Source of the DNA: Terracoccus luteus
GTDB lineage: Bacteria; Actinomycetota; Actinomycetes; Actinomycetales; Dermatophilaceae
Reading direction: 5' to 3'
Assembly (NCBI RefSeq): GCF_003635045.1
Contig: NZ_RBXT01000001.1
Location: 310,001 to 374,000 of the forward strand
DNA: 64,000 nucleotides
Positions 44,495-53,367 of the stretch are shown here, piece by piece; positions within the stretch are counted from its first letter, which is position 1, and each line of letters begins with the position of its first letter. The position numbers and the translations under genes were made by a program. The notes beneath the pieces are model-generated. The model saw only the letters and a list, made by a program, of their open reading frames with translations. It was not told the DNA's origin and searched no databases.

Positions 44495-45385
44495 GTGTCC
44501 GAGCAGTTCGCCTCCCAGGGCGATGACGTGACCGACGGCGACGCCACCGACGTCCTCACCACCCAGAGCGACCCCACCGGCGAGAACGCTGACGGCGTCC
44601 ACACCGTGCAGGCGCCCCCGAGCACCGACGAGCTGAGCGACGCCGAGGGCGACGACGTGTCCGTCGAAGCCGACGAGGACGACGACACCGACGATGCCGT
44701 GGACTCGGCCGACGCCGACGACGAGGCGGACGACGCCGACGAGACCGCTGCGGCCGCCGTTCCCACGGGCTCGGGCGACCCCGTCGCGGACTACAAGGCC
44801 GAGCTGCGCTCGCGCTTCGGCGACTGGTTCGTCATCCACTCCTACGCGGGCTACGAGAACCGGGTCAAGGCCAACCTCGAGACCCGCATCCAGACCCTCA
44901 ACATGGAGGACTACATCTTCGAGATCGAGGTCCCCATGGAGGAGGTGACCGAGATCAAGAACGGCCAGAAGAAGAACGTGCGTCGCGTCCGGATGCCCGG
45001 TTACGTCCTCGTGCGGATGGACCTCACCGACGAGAGCTGGGGCGCCGTGCGCCACACCCCCGGGGTGACCGGCTTCGTCGGCAACGCGCACCAGCCGGTG
45101 CCACTGTCGATCGACGAGGTCTTCACGATGCTGGCCCCGACCTTCGACACCCCGGCCGACGAGGCGGGGGACTCCGCCGGTGGCCAGGGCGCCGCGAAGA
45201 AGGAGGTCCGGGTCGTCGACTTCGAGGTCGGCGAGTCCGTCACCGTCATGGAGGGTCCGTTCGAGACCCTGCCGGCGACGATCTCCGAGATCAACGGCGA
45301 CACCCAGAAGCTCAAGGTGCTCGTCTCCATCTTCGGCCGGGAGACCCCGGTCGAGCTGTCCTTCGGCCAGGTCGCCAAGATCTGA
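44495..45385 (+). CDS. nusG: transcription termination/antitermination protein NusG
   Basis: A 296-residue NusG with an acidic N-terminal extension of about 95 residues (Asp/Glu/Ala-rich), common in actinobacteria, then the NGN domain ([53 protein letters not shown]) and the C-terminal KOW domain ([20 protein letters not shown]). Binds RNA polymerase and couples it to Rho or ribosomes. It lies 159 nt after secE. Confidence 0.96.
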   Translation: MSEQFASQGDDVTDGDATDVLTTQSDPTGENADGVHTVQAPPSTDELSDAEGDDVSVEADEDDDTDDAVDSADADDEADDADETAAAAVPTGSGDPVADYKAELRSRFGDWFVIHSYAGYENRVKANLETRIQTLNMEDYIFEIEVPMEEVTEIKNGQKKNVRRVRMPGYVLVRMDLTDESWGAVRHTPGVTGFVGNAHQPVPLSIDEVFTMLAPTFDTPADEAGDSAGGQGAAKKEVRVVDFEVGESVTVMEGPFETLPATISEINGDTQKLKVLVSIFGRETPVELSFGQVAKI

Positions 45386-45482
45386 CCGGATGCCGGTCGC
45401 AGCAGCGGCCGGCACTGCAACCGGGTCATCGCCCAGCCAGCACGACAGGCGTAGGCCCACCCCCAGAAGAAGGAACATCGCA

Positions 45483-45914
45483 ATGCCTCCCAAGAAGAAG
45501 GTCTCCGGCTTCATCAAGCTGCAGATCCAGGCCGGTGCCGCCACGCCCGCGCCGCCCGTCGGCCCCGCCCTCGGTCAGCACGGCGTCAACATCATGGAGT
45601 TCGTCAAGGCGTACAACGCCGCGACGGAGTCCCAGCGTGGCAACGTCATCCCGGTCGAGATCACGGTCTACGAGGACCGCTCGTTCACCTTCGTGACGAA
45701 GACGCCCCCGGCCGCCGAGCTCATCAAGAAGGCCGCCGGCGTCGCCAAGGGCTCGGGCGAGCCGCACAAGACGAAGGTCGCCACCCTCTCGCGCGAGCAG
45801 GTCCTCGAGATCGCCCGCCAGAAGATGGAGGACCTCAACGCCAACGACGAGGAGATGGCGGCGCGCATCATCGCCGGCACCGCCCGCTCGATGGGCATCA
45901 CGACGGACTTCTGA
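45483..45914 (+). CDS. rplK: 50S ribosomal protein L11
   Basis: A 143-residue L11: [41 protein letters not shown]-terminal RNA-binding domain ending [18 protein letters not shown] 45483 follows AGAAGGAAC. First gene of the rplKA unit. Confidence 0.98.
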   Translation: MPPKKKVSGFIKLQIQAGAATPAPPVGPALGQHGVNIMEFVKAYNAATESQRGNVIPVEITVYEDRSFTFVTKTPPAAELIKKAAGVAKGSGEPHKTKVATLSREQVLEIARQKMEDLNANDEEMAARIIAGTARSMGITTDF

Positions 45915-45954
45915 GCCACCCGGCTCGGGCAGCTCCGCCCGCTCAGCCCGCCGA

Positions 45955-45977
45955 CCGGCATCCACCCCGGATGCCGG
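45955..45977. repeat. rplK-rplA intercistronic hairpin from an inverted GGATGCC pair
   Basis: CCGGCATCC and GGATGCCGG arms, loop ACCCC. Perfect 9-bp stem in the 131-bp gap between the L11 and L1 genes; may attenuate or protect the message. Confidence 0.7.
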
Positions 45978-46045
45978 GAGGCGGCCGTGGGAGACCAGCG
46001 CACGGTCGCACCACGACTCCGCACGACACACCACAGGAGAGAACC

Positions 46046-46765
46046 ATGAAGCGCAGCAAGAACTACCGCGCCGCCGCCGAGCTCGTCACGCCCGGCAAGG
46101 TGTACTCGCCCCTCGAGGCCGTCCGCACGGCCAAGCAGGCGGCCAAGGCCAAGTACGACGAGACCGTCGAGGTCGCCTTCCGCCTCGGCGTCGACCCCCG
46201 CAAGGCCGACCAGGCCGTGCGCGGCACCGTCAACCTGCCCCACGGCACCGGCAAGACCGCCCGCGTGCTCGTCTTCGCGAACGGCGACAAGGCCGAGGCG
46301 GCCCGCGAGGCCGGCGCCGACTTCGTCGGCTCCGACGACATGCTCGAGAAGGTGCAGGGCGGCTGGCTCGACTTCGACGCCGTCGTCGCCACGCCCGACA
46401 TGATGGGCAAGGTCGGCCGTCTCGGAAAGGTGCTCGGCCCCCGTGGCCTCATGCCCAACCCGAAGACCGGCACCGTCACCATGGACGTCGCCAAGGCCGT
46501 CACCGACATCAAGGGCGGCAAGATCGAGTTCCGCGTCGACAAGCACGCCAACCTGCACTTCATCATCGGCAAGGTGAGCTTCGACGAGAAGTCGCTCGTG
46601 GAGAACTACGGCGCCGCGCTCGAGGAGATCCTGCGTCTCAAGCCGTCGTCGTCGAAGGGCCGCTACATCGAGAAGGCCACGGTCAGCACGACGATGGGCC
46701 CCGGCATCCCGCTCGACTTCAGCCGCACCCGCAACCTCCTCGAGGAGGACGGCGCGACCGTCTGA
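46046..46765 (+). CDS. rplA: 50S ribosomal protein L1
   Basis: A 239-residue L1: [62 protein letters not shown] 46046 with CAGGAGA. L1 also represses its own operon in many bacteria by binding the rplKA mRNA. Confidence 0.98.
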   Translation: MKRSKNYRAAAELVTPGKVYSPLEAVRTAKQAAKAKYDETVEVAFRLGVDPRKADQAVRGTVNLPHGTGKTARVLVFANGDKAEAAREAGADFVGSDDMLEKVQGGWLDFDAVVATPDMMGKVGRLGKVLGPRGLMPNPKTGTVTMDVAKAVTDIKGGKIEFRVDKHANLHFIIGKVSFDEKSLVENYGAALEEILRLKPSSSKGRYIEKATVSTTMGPGIPLDFSRTRNLLEEDGATV

Positions 46766-46795
46766 CGGTCCGCCACCCGCTGACAGCAGCACACG

Positions 46796-46828
46796 GAGAT
46801 CCCCCGGCACGACGTGCCGGGGGATCTC
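46796..46828. terminator. terminator of rplK-rplA
   Basis: Perfect 15-bp stem GAGATCCCCCGGCAC/GTGCCGGGGGATCTC with a 3-nt loop, 31 nt after the rplA stop; also 40 nt before the VOC stop from the other side, so likely bidirectional. Confidence 0.85.
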
Positions 46829-46867
46829 TGCGTCTGCCTGAACCCCGGCCTCCGGGCTCGGACGCCG

Positions 46868-47236
46868 TCAGGCGCGGTCGTGCAGCGTGACGTGGTACCC
46901 ATCGGGGTCCGCGAACGTGAAGGTGCGCCCGAAGGGGCCGTCGACGGGTGCGGTGACGATGCGGGCGCCGTCGGCGACCAGCCGGTCGTGGATCTGCTGC
47001 ACGTCGGTCGCGTGCAGCCAGAGAGCCGTACCGACCCCGGGCTGGTCGAGGGCGGCGATGTCGGTGCCCGGCACCTGCTCGCGCAGGGCGAAGGCGACGG
47101 GCCGCGTCGTGAAGACCACGGCGTGGGGCGGGCCCGCGGGGGAGCGCTCGAGGCCGAGGTACCGCTCGTAGAACGCTTGGGAGGCGGCGAGGTCGGTGGT
47201 CTGCAGCGAGATGAAGTCGGGGCCGGTGACGGGCAT
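46868..47236 (-). CDS. VOC (glyoxalase/bleomycin-resistance) family protein
   Basis: A 122-residue vicinal-oxygen-chelate protein: GPDFISLQTTDLAASQAFYERYLGL, VAFALREQVPGTD, GTALWLHATDVQQIHDRL, FGRTFTFADPDGYHVTLHD. Could be a small-molecule lyase, dioxygenase or binding protein; substrate unknown. GAGGAGA precedes the ATG. Divergent from a MarR gene with a shared palindrome, so it is probably that regulator's target. Confidence 0.88.
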   Translation of the reverse strand: MPVTGPDFISLQTTDLAASQAFYERYLGLERSPAGPPHAVVFTTRPVAFALREQVPGTDIAALDQPGVGTALWLHATDVQQIHDRLVADGARIVTAPVDGPFGRTFTFADPDGYHVTLHDRA

Positions 47237-47281
47237 GGTGTCTCCTCATGATTGTGTGTCAGTTTTCTTACATGCAAAGGT

Positions 47282-47299
47282 ATGTCAGGATGCTGACAT
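47282..47299. promoter_or_regulatory. MarR-type operator overlapping the regulator's start codon
   Basis: ATGTCAGGATGCTGACAT, perfect 7-bp arms with spacer GATG. A further half-site-like TGTCAG lies near 47256 in the same divergent gap. Confidence 0.75.
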
Positions 47300-47750
47300 G
47301 AGTCAAGGACGGGTCGAGCTGGGGACGTCGGTGGGCTACGCCCTCAAGGAGGCGGCCAGCGCCCTGCGCGCGGCGATGGAGGAGGCCCTGCGTCCGCTCG
47401 GCCTCGGGGTGACCCAGTACTCCTGCCTCGAGGTGCTGGCCCATCGCCCGGGCTCGAGCAGCTCGGACCTCGCACGGGCCACCTTCGTCACCCGGCAGTC
47501 GATGGGGAGCCTGCTGCAGTCGCTGGAGCGCGACGGCCTCGTGGCCCGGGCGACGGAGCCGGCCGGTGGGCGGGCGCTGCCCACGCGGCTGACAGCGGCG
47601 GGGCGCAGCGCCCTGCAGGACGCGTCGGCGGCGGTGCGGGCGGTCGAGGCGCGGATGCTCGGCGGTCTCACGGTGACGCAGGAGCGCGAGGCGCTGCAGC
47701 TGCTGCGTGGCATGGTCCGCGCCCTGCAGGACGAGCCCGGCGTGGACTGA
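47298..47750 (+). CDS. MarR-family transcriptional regulator
   Basis: A 150-residue winged-helix regulator: LRPLGLGVTQYSCLEVLAH, recognition helix VTRQSMGSLLQSLERDGLV, wing TEPAGGRALPTRLTAAGR. ATG 47298 lies inside the palindrome at 47282-47299, so the protein probably represses itself and the divergent VOC gene. Confidence 0.88.
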   Translation: MSQGRVELGTSVGYALKEAASALRAAMEEALRPLGLGVTQYSCLEVLAHRPGSSSSDLARATFVTRQSMGSLLQSLERDGLVARATEPAGGRALPTRLTAAGRSALQDASAAVRAVEARMLGGLTVTQEREALQLLRGMVRALQDEPGVD

Positions 47751-47836
47751 CGGGGCCGGATGCCGTGGCGACGTCGATGAGCGCCCACCGATCGCCAGCG
47801 GTGGTGGCCGTCGGCGGTCGGGTCTACGGTCCGATC

Positions 47837-49795
47837 ATGAGCCACCTCACCCGTAGCGACAGTCGCACCAGTCCACCCCGCCCAGCCCGTCCCGCTCGCC
47901 CCGCCAAGGCCGCCCACACCGGGCGCCGGCTCGCCGTGGCCCTCGCCGCCGCGGCCCTGCCCGCCTCCCTGCTGCCGGCCGCCGCGGGGGCGGACCCGGT
48001 CTCGGGTGCCTCGTCCGCCACGAGCGGGGCGGCCAGCGCGGCCGCCGCCGACGGCCCGTGGCAGGGCTCGACGCCGGCGCTGCCCAAGCAGCCGGTCATG
48101 ACCGGATTCGGCGGCGCCGTGAGCTCGGTCGACCGTGACGCCTCGCAGGTCGGCATCGACGTGCTGCGCCAGGGCGGCACGGCGGCCGACGCCGCGGTCG
48201 CCACCGCGGCCGCGCTCGGGGTGACCGAGCCCTACAGCGCCGGCATCGGCGGCGGCGGCTTCTTCGTCTACTACGACGCGGCGACGAAGCGCGTGAGCAC
48301 CATCGACGGCCGCGAGACGGCCCCGAAGACGTTCACCGAGAAGAGCTTCCTCAACCCCGACGGCACGCCGATGAGCTTCACGACGGTGGTCAGCTCGGGC
48401 CTGTCCGTCGGTGTCCCCGGCACCCCCGCCCTGTGGGCCAAGGCGGTCGCCGAGCACGGGCGCAAGAGCTTCAGCCAGGTGCTCGCGCCGGCCGAGAAGC
48501 TGGCCCGCCAGGGCTTCGTCGTCGACCAGACCTTCGCCGACCAGACGGCGCAGAACGCCGCCCGCTTCTCGATGTTCCCCGAGACCGCGCGGGTCTTCCT
48601 CCGTGACGGGGCGGCCCCGGCGGTCGGGTCGGTCTTCACCAACCCCGACATGGCCAAGGCGTACCACACCCTGCGCACGCAGGGCACGGGCGTGCTCTAC
48701 GACGGCCGTCTCGGCCGCGCCGTCGTCTCGGAGGCGCGGGCGCCGCACACGAAGGCCGGCGTCACGGTCATGGGCGGCAAGATCACGATGGACGACCTGC
48801 GGGCCTACCGGGCGCTCGACAAGGCGCCCGTCACCTCGCGCTACAAGGGGCTCGAGGTCTACGGGATGCCGGTCCCCAGCTCGGGCGGCATCGCCGTCGC
48901 CGAGATCCTCAACCTCATGAAGGCGTACGAGAACACGACGGGCGTGGCGACGAGCGCCCTCAGCGACGTCGAGTACCTCCACCGCTTCTCCGAGGCCTCC
49001 GCCACCGCCTTCGCCGACCGCAACCGGTACGTCGGCGACGTCCCCGGCGTGCCCGTCAAGGCGCTGACGAGCCCGGGCTTCGCCGCCGAGCGGGCCTGCC
49101 TCTTCAGCCCGACCGCGGCGCAGGCGCGCCCGATCCCCTTCGGCTCACCCGACGGCAGCTACACCTCGTGCGCCGCGGGCGGCACGGGCCAGAAGGAGCC
49201 CTACGAGGGGCAGTCGACGACGCACCTCACCGCCACCGACCGGTGGGGCAACGTGGCGTCGTACACCCTCACCATCGAGCAGACCGGAGGCTCGGGCATC
49301 ACCGTGCCCGGCTGGGGCTTCCTGCTCAACAACGAGCTGACCGACTTCAACTTCGCCCCGCTCACCCCGGGCGTGCCCGACCCCAACCTGCCCGGTCCGG
49401 GCAAGCGGCCGCGCTCGTCGATGAGCCCGACGATCATCCTGCAGGACGGTGCGCCGATGCTCGCGGTCGGCTCGCCCGGCGGCGCGACGATCATCACGTC
49501 GGTGAGCCAGACCATCCTCGGCTACCTCGACCGGGGCCTGCCGCTCGTCGACGCGATCGCCGCCCCGCGCCTGTCGTCGCGCAACGGCTCGGAGGGGGCC
49601 GAGCCGCAGATCCTCGACGGCCCGACCGGCGCCGGCCTGCGCGCCCTCGGGCACGTGCTCGTGTCCGGCGGCACCCCGAACGAGATCGGCGCCGTGACGG
49701 CGATCCGCAGCTTCGAGCGCGGGGTCTTCGTCGCGGCCGCCGAGTCGGTGCGACGCGGCGGCGGCTCGGCCATGGTGGTCAAGCCCGTCCAGTGA
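47837..49795 (+). CDS. ggt: gamma-glutamyltransferase (glutathione hydrolase)
   Basis: A 652-residue exported N-terminal-nucleophile hydrolase. The Arg/Pro-rich N-region and helix RLAVALAAAALPASLLPAAA form the signal peptide. GGT hallmarks: DVLRQGGTAADAAVATAAAL, GIGGGGFFVYYDA, the autocleavage Thr in QSTTHLTATDRWGNVASYT, PRSSMSPTIILQDG and VGSPGGATIITSV. Cleaves gamma-glutamyl bonds outside the cell. ATG 47837 is preferred to 47765: TACGGT lies 6 nt upstream (leaderless layout). Confidence 0.94.
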   Translation: MSHLTRSDSRTSPPRPARPARPAKAAHTGRRLAVALAAAALPASLLPAAAGADPVSGASSATSGAASAAAADGPWQGSTPALPKQPVMTGFGGAVSSVDRDASQVGIDVLRQGGTAADAAVATAAALGVTEPYSAGIGGGGFFVYYDAATKRVSTIDGRETAPKTFTEKSFLNPDGTPMSFTTVVSSGLSVGVPGTPALWAKAVAEHGRKSFSQVLAPAEKLARQGFVVDQTFADQTAQNAARFSMFPETARVFLRDGAAPAVGSVFTNPDMAKAYHTLRTQGTGVLYDGRLGRAVVSEARAPHTKAGVTVMGGKITMDDLRAYRALDKAPVTSRYKGLEVYGMPVPSSGGIAVAEILNLMKAYENTTGVATSALSDVEYLHRFSEASATAFADRNRYVGDVPGVPVKALTSPGFAAERACLFSPTAAQARPIPFGSPDGSYTSCAAGGTGQKEPYEGQSTTHLTATDRWGNVASYTLTIEQTGGSGITVPGWGFLLNNELTDFNFAPLTPGVPDPNLPGPGKRPRSSMSPTIILQDGAPMLAVGSPGGATIITSVSQTILGYLDRGLPLVDAIAAPRLSSRNGSEGAEPQILDGPTGAGLRALGHVLVSGGTPNEIGAVTAIRSFERGVFVAAAESVRRGGGSAMVVKPVQ

Positions 49796-49858
49796 CCTGA
49801 GGGCGTGGCGTGCGGGGTCGGCGGGCGGGCAGCCCGCCGGCCCCGCATGGTCGTGCCC

Positions 49859-49894
49859 GATGACCCGCCCGATGACCCGCCCGATGACCCGCCC
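49859..49894. repeat. 12-bp tandem repeat, three copies
   Basis: GATGACCCGCCC repeated three times perfectly, in the 200-bp gap between ggt and the DUF3152 gene. The rest of the gap is GC-rich without a visible gene. Confidence 0.85.
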
Positions 49895-49995
49895 CGGTCG
49901 GCCGCCCGTGGTGAGGCCGGGCGGTCGGGGCCCGGTCGTCGGGGGCGGTCAGGCCCCGCCGGCGCGCCTGGAGGGCGGCGGCGGGAGGAGGACGG

Positions 49996-50865
49996 TCAGC
50001 CCTTGGCGGCCGGCCACGGCCACGGCGTGCAGCCGTCGAGGCCGTAGGTCTGCTGCATCATGACCGGCGCAGGGCGGCCCTTGCCGCCGCACTGCACGTG
50101 CCCGTGACCGATGCCGTGGCCGACCTCGTGGTTGACGAGGTACTCCCGGTAGGCGGCGACGTCCGTGCCGTACGCGTCGGCGCCGAGCAGCCACCGCTTC
50201 GCGTTGAGCACGACCCGACCGCCGTTGTGGCAGCTGACGCGGCCCCGTGTCTGCAGCGGCGCGCAGAGCCGGTCGGTCGTGTCGGGGCTGGTGAGCATGA
50301 TGCGCAGGTCGGGACGCTGCCCGCCCCTGACCTGGGCGGGGCTGAGGTTGACGAACTTCACCCGGTCGCGGTTCTGCCAGCCGCGGGGGTCGGTGAGGTC
50401 GGCCACGACCGTGCGGGCGTAGGCCGTGGGCTCGACGCCGAGGCCGCCCTCGGTCTCGACGGTGTAGCGCACGACCCTGCCGCTCGACGGCGTCTGGCGC
50501 ACGGAGCCGGCCGGCACGGTGAGCACCCTGAAGCGCCCGTCGCCCTTCTGCACGACCTTCGGCGGCGACACGGGGCCGGCGCTGGGCTCGGCCGTCGGGA
50601 CCGACTCCGCCGAGTCGACCGCCCCGGTGGCGCGGACCGTCCCGGTCGTGCCGGTGCGGAAGGCGACGTCGGTCGCGGCGGCGAAGGAGGCGGCCACGGG
50701 GGCCGGCGTCGGGGCGGTGCCCACCGGCGACGCGCTCGAGGCGGACGGGGTGCTCGCATTCTGCGGGTCGCGCCCGACGGCGACGGCGACCCCGAGCACG
50801 TCGAGACCCAGACAGACCGCGACGGCGACGGCCGCGGCGGTGCGGCGACGGGAGACGACCGACAT
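49996..50865 (-). CDS. DUF3152 exported zinc-metalloprotease-like protein
   Basis: A 289-residue protein with one N-terminal membrane helix (AAVAVAVCLGLDVLGVAVAV), a Ser/Thr/Ala/Pro linker of about 100 residues and a C-terminal DUF3152 domain ending in the zinc motif HEVGHGIGHGHVQC, the metzincin-like HExxHxxGHxxxxC pattern. It is probably an extracellular, membrane-tethered protease or its inactive relative. TAGGTT (antisense of 50873-50878) lies 7 nt before ATG 50865; leaderless layout. Confidence 0.85.
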   Translation of the reverse strand: MSVVSRRRTAAAVAVAVCLGLDVLGVAVAVGRDPQNASTPSASSASPVGTAPTPAPVAASFAAATDVAFRTGTTGTVRATGAVDSAESVPTAEPSAGPVSPPKVVQKGDGRFRVLTVPAGSVRQTPSSGRVVRYTVETEGGLGVEPTAYARTVVADLTDPRGWQNRDRVKFVNLSPAQVRGGQRPDLRIMLTSPDTTDRLCAPLQTRGRVSCHNGGRVVLNAKRWLLGADAYGTDVAAYREYLVNHEVGHGIGHGHVQCGGKGRPAPVMMQQTYGLDGCTPWPWPAAKG

Positions 50866-50951
50866 GCTCGTCAACCTAGGGGAGGCCCCCCACGAAAGCG
50901 AGCGGCGCACCGGCATCCGCGCCCTCGATTTGGAGCCGGCCGCCCCCAGCC

Positions 50952-51164
50952 CGTAACCTCTGTCTCGACCAATGACCGCCGGTTGGTCGGGAGTGGGCTC
51001 CACCTCCGACCCGAAGGTCCCGCCACGATGCGGGCAGCCAGCGCAGGACCTCAGCACCACCACGTCCACGATCCACCGGACGTCGTGCCCCGAGCGCCCT
51101 GCGCCGGGGCTCTTTTCGTGTCGGGCCCTTCACCGGCGGCGCAACCGCAGGGAAGGAGGCCCAG
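50952..51164 (+). ncRNA. ribosomal protein L10 leader with attenuator-like hairpin
   Basis: Untranslated leader of rplJL with several hairpin-forming stretches, among them ACCGCCGGTTGGT and CGGACGTCGTGCC regions. The last one, 51092-51112 (GAGC, CCC / GGG, GCTC), is followed by TTTT, the only terminator-like T-run in the window, 48 nt before the L10 start. L10 leaders bind the L10-L12 complex for feedback control; position and shape fit, fold not computed. Confidence 0.6.
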
Positions 51165-51752
51165 ATGGCGAACGCCGAGAAGAGCGCAGCCATTGCCGAG
51201 ATCACGGAGAAGTTCCGTGAGTCCGGTGCGGCCGTTCTCACCGAGTACCGCGGCCTGACCGTGGCGCAGCTCTCGCAGCTGCGTGGCTCGATCCGGGAAC
51301 ACGCCACCTACGCCGTGGTCAAGAACACGCTCACCGAGCGCGCCGCCAAGGAGGCCGGGATCACGGCCTTCGACGGCCACCTCCAGGGCCCCTCGGCCAT
51401 CGCCTTCGTCACCGGTGACCCGGTCGAGGCGGCCAAGGGCCTGCGTGACTTCGCCAAGGCAAACCCCCTCCTCGTGATCAAGGCTGGCGTCCTCGACGGC
51501 AAGCCTCTGAGCCCCGAGGAGATCACGAAGCTCGCGGACCTCGAGTCCCGCGAGGTTCTCCTGGCCAAGCTGGCGGGCGCCCTCAAGGGCTCGCTCAACA
51601 AGGCCGCCTACCTCTTCGTCGCCCCTCTGTCGCAGACGGCCCGCGTGGTCGACGCCCTGCGCCAGAAGGTGGAGGCGCAGGGTCCCGCCACGCCGGCCCC
51701 CGCGGCCGACGAGGCGTCCACCGACGTCGCCGAGGGTGGCGACGAGAGCTGA
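51165..51752 (+). CDS. rplJ: 50S ribosomal protein L10
   Basis: A 195-residue L10, base of the L12 stalk: [38 protein letters not shown], and the C-terminal helix that binds L12 dimers. AAGGAGG before ATG 51165. Acidic Ala/Pro tail. Confidence 0.98.
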   Translation: MANAEKSAAIAEITEKFRESGAAVLTEYRGLTVAQLSQLRGSIREHATYAVVKNTLTERAAKEAGITAFDGHLQGPSAIAFVTGDPVEAAKGLRDFAKANPLLVIKAGVLDGKPLSPEEITKLADLESREVLLAKLAGALKGSLNKAAYLFVAPLSQTARVVDALRQKVEAQGPATPAPAADEASTDVAEGGDES

Positions 51753-51818
51753 CGCGTCCTCGCGTCCGCTCGCTTCATCAACACGCCACTCACGGCAAGC
51801 AACAGGAAGGAAGCCATC

Positions 51819-52208
51819 ATGGCCAAGCTCAGCACCGACGAGCTCCTTGACGCCTTCAAGGAGATGACCCTGATCGAGCTCTCTGAGTTCGTCAAGCAGT
51901 TCGAGGAGACCTTCGAGGTCACCGCCGCCGCCCCGGTCGCCGTCGCGGCCGCCGGTGGTGCCGCCGGCGGCGCCGCCGCCGAGGAGGCCGAGGAGCAGAG
52001 CGAGTTCGACGTCGTTCTGACCGCCGCGGGCGACAAGAAGATCCAGGTCATCAAGGAGGTCCGCGCCCTCACGAGCCTGGGCCTCAAGGAGGCCAAGGAC
52101 CTCGTCGACGGCGCCCCCAAGCCCGTCCTCGAGAAGGTCGACAAGGCCTCCGCCGACAAGGCGAAGGAGCAGCTCGAGGCTGCCGGCGCCAGCGTCGAGC
52201 TCAAGTGA
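51819..52208 (+). CDS. rplL: 50S ribosomal protein L7/L12
   Basis: A 129-residue L12: N-terminal dimerisation domain ([20 protein letters not shown]), Ala/Gly hinge, C-terminal factor-binding domain EKSEFDV-like [44 protein letters not shown] before the ATG. Confidence 0.98.
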   Translation: MAKLSTDELLDAFKEMTLIELSEFVKQFEETFEVTAAAPVAVAAAGGAAGGAAAEEAEEQSEFDVVLTAAGDKKIQVIKEVRALTSLGLKEAKDLVDGAPKPVLEKVDKASADKAKEQLEAAGASVELK

Positions 52209-52251
52209 GCCGTCCCGGCTGAGCCGGGACACCGCAGCACCAGCACACCGC

Positions 52252-52287
52252 GAAGGCGGGTCCGACCGAGAGGTCGGGCCCGCCTTC
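52252..52287. terminator. terminator of rplJ-rplL
   Basis: Stem of 16 pairs with one T-G wobble, arms GAAGGCGGGTCCGACC and GGTCGGGCCCGCCTTC, loop GAGA. A smaller hairpin GTCCCGGC/GCCGGGAC precedes it right after the rplL stop. Confidence 0.85.
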
Positions 52288-52371
52288 GTCGTCTGCCGTC
52301 ATCGAGATCGCGACCGGAGAAACGGCGCGACCGTCGGATGCCGGGTCGTGGCCGCCGTCGGGCGGCTGCCG

Positions 52372-53289
52372 TCACGCGTCGGCGCGCACCAATGAGGGCT
52401 CGCGGCGGACGGGGTCGGCCCGCCGCCGCGACCGGGACGAGCCGAAGAGGACCCCGCCGACGACGAGGACGCCGGCCACCGCCTCGACGACGTCGATCGC
52501 CTCGTCGAAGAGCAGCCACGACGACAGCACACCGACGACCGGCACGAGCATCGAGAAGGGCGCCACGGTGCTCGAGGGGTACCGGGCCAGCATGGTGTTC
52601 CAGATGCCGTAGCCGACGAGGGTGGCGACGACGACGACGTAGAGCAGGCCGCCCAGCGCCGGCAGCGCGGCCGGGGTGAAGGCGGTCCCGAGCGCCGCGC
52701 CGATGCGGGCAGGCCCCTCGACGACGAGCGACAGGGCGAGCATCGGCAGCACCGGGACCGTCGACATCCAGAGGGTGAGGTGGAACGGGTTCGGGGCCTG
52801 CGCCCGCCGGCTGCAGACGTTGCCGACGGCCCAGCCGAGGGCGCCGCAGAGGGTGAGCAGCAGCGGCAGGAGGGCCGCCACCTGAGCACGGTGCGCGGCG
52901 ATGAGCCCCAGCCCACCGACGGCGACGACCACGCCCACGACCTGGCGACCGGTGAGGCGCTCACGCAACAGCACCCCGGCGAGTACGACCGTGAACGGCG
53001 CCGACGCCTGCAGCACGAGCGAGGCGAGCCCGCTCGGCATCCCGGCGGCCATGCCGAGGTAGAGGAAGGCGAACTGCGCCGTGCCGATGCCGAGGCCGGT
53101 GCCGACGAGCCACCGCAGCGGGATCGGCGGTCTCGGCACCAGCACGAGCGTGGGCAGCGCGATGAGGGCGAAGCGCACGGCGACGAGCAGCAGCGGCGGG
53201 TAGTGGCGCAGGGCCAGGGCCGTGGCGGGGAAGTTGAGCCCCCAGCACACGGCGACGAGCACGGCGAGGGTGCGGTCACGGGTGGTCAC
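52372..53289 (-). CDS. EamA/DMT-superfamily transporter
   Basis: A 305-residue membrane protein with ten helices in two EamA repeats: LAVLVAVCWGLNFPATALAL, PSGLASLVLQASAPFTVVLA, and in repeat 2 GGLLYVVVVATLVGYGIWNT, PFSMLVPVVGVLSSWLLFDE. Similar proteins export amino acids or metabolites (EamA/RhaT class). GTG 53289 has GGAGGGG upstream. Divergent from a LysR gene, which may control it. Confidence 0.9.
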   Translation of the reverse strand: MTTRDRTLAVLVAVCWGLNFPATALALRHYPPLLLVAVRFALIALPTLVLVPRPPIPLRWLVGTGLGIGTAQFAFLYLGMAAGMPSGLASLVLQASAPFTVVLAGVLLRERLTGRQVVGVVVAVGGLGLIAAHRAQVAALLPLLLTLCGALGWAVGNVCSRRAQAPNPFHLTLWMSTVPVLPMLALSLVVEGPARIGAALGTAFTPAALPALGGLLYVVVVATLVGYGIWNTMLARYPSSTVAPFSMLVPVVGVLSSWLLFDEAIDVVEAVAGVLVVGGVLFGSSRSRRRADPVRREPSLVRADA

Positions 53290-53351
53290 CCCTCCACCGT
53301 GACGGCACGGACGCTGTAGGACAAGCACAGATTGGTTCATCGACGATGTAG

Positions 53352-53367
53352 CGTCACTTCAGTGACG
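53352..53367. promoter_or_regulatory. perfect palindrome at the LysR gene start
   Basis: CGTCACT-TC-AGTGACG, 7-bp arms, overlapping the GTG start codon and just behind TAGCGT (53349-53354). A possible operator in the divergent EamA-LysR gap. Confidence 0.6.

Noticed and set aside
47765-47836. Upstream GTG start for gamma-glutamyltransferase
   Set aside because: Would bury the signal peptide 24 residues in; the -10-like TACGGT and the signal peptide favour ATG 47837.
49860-50063. Small open frame reading MTRPMTRPMTRP
   Set aside because: Produced by the 12-bp tandem repeat; no ribosome site, overlaps the DUF3152 3' end antisense.
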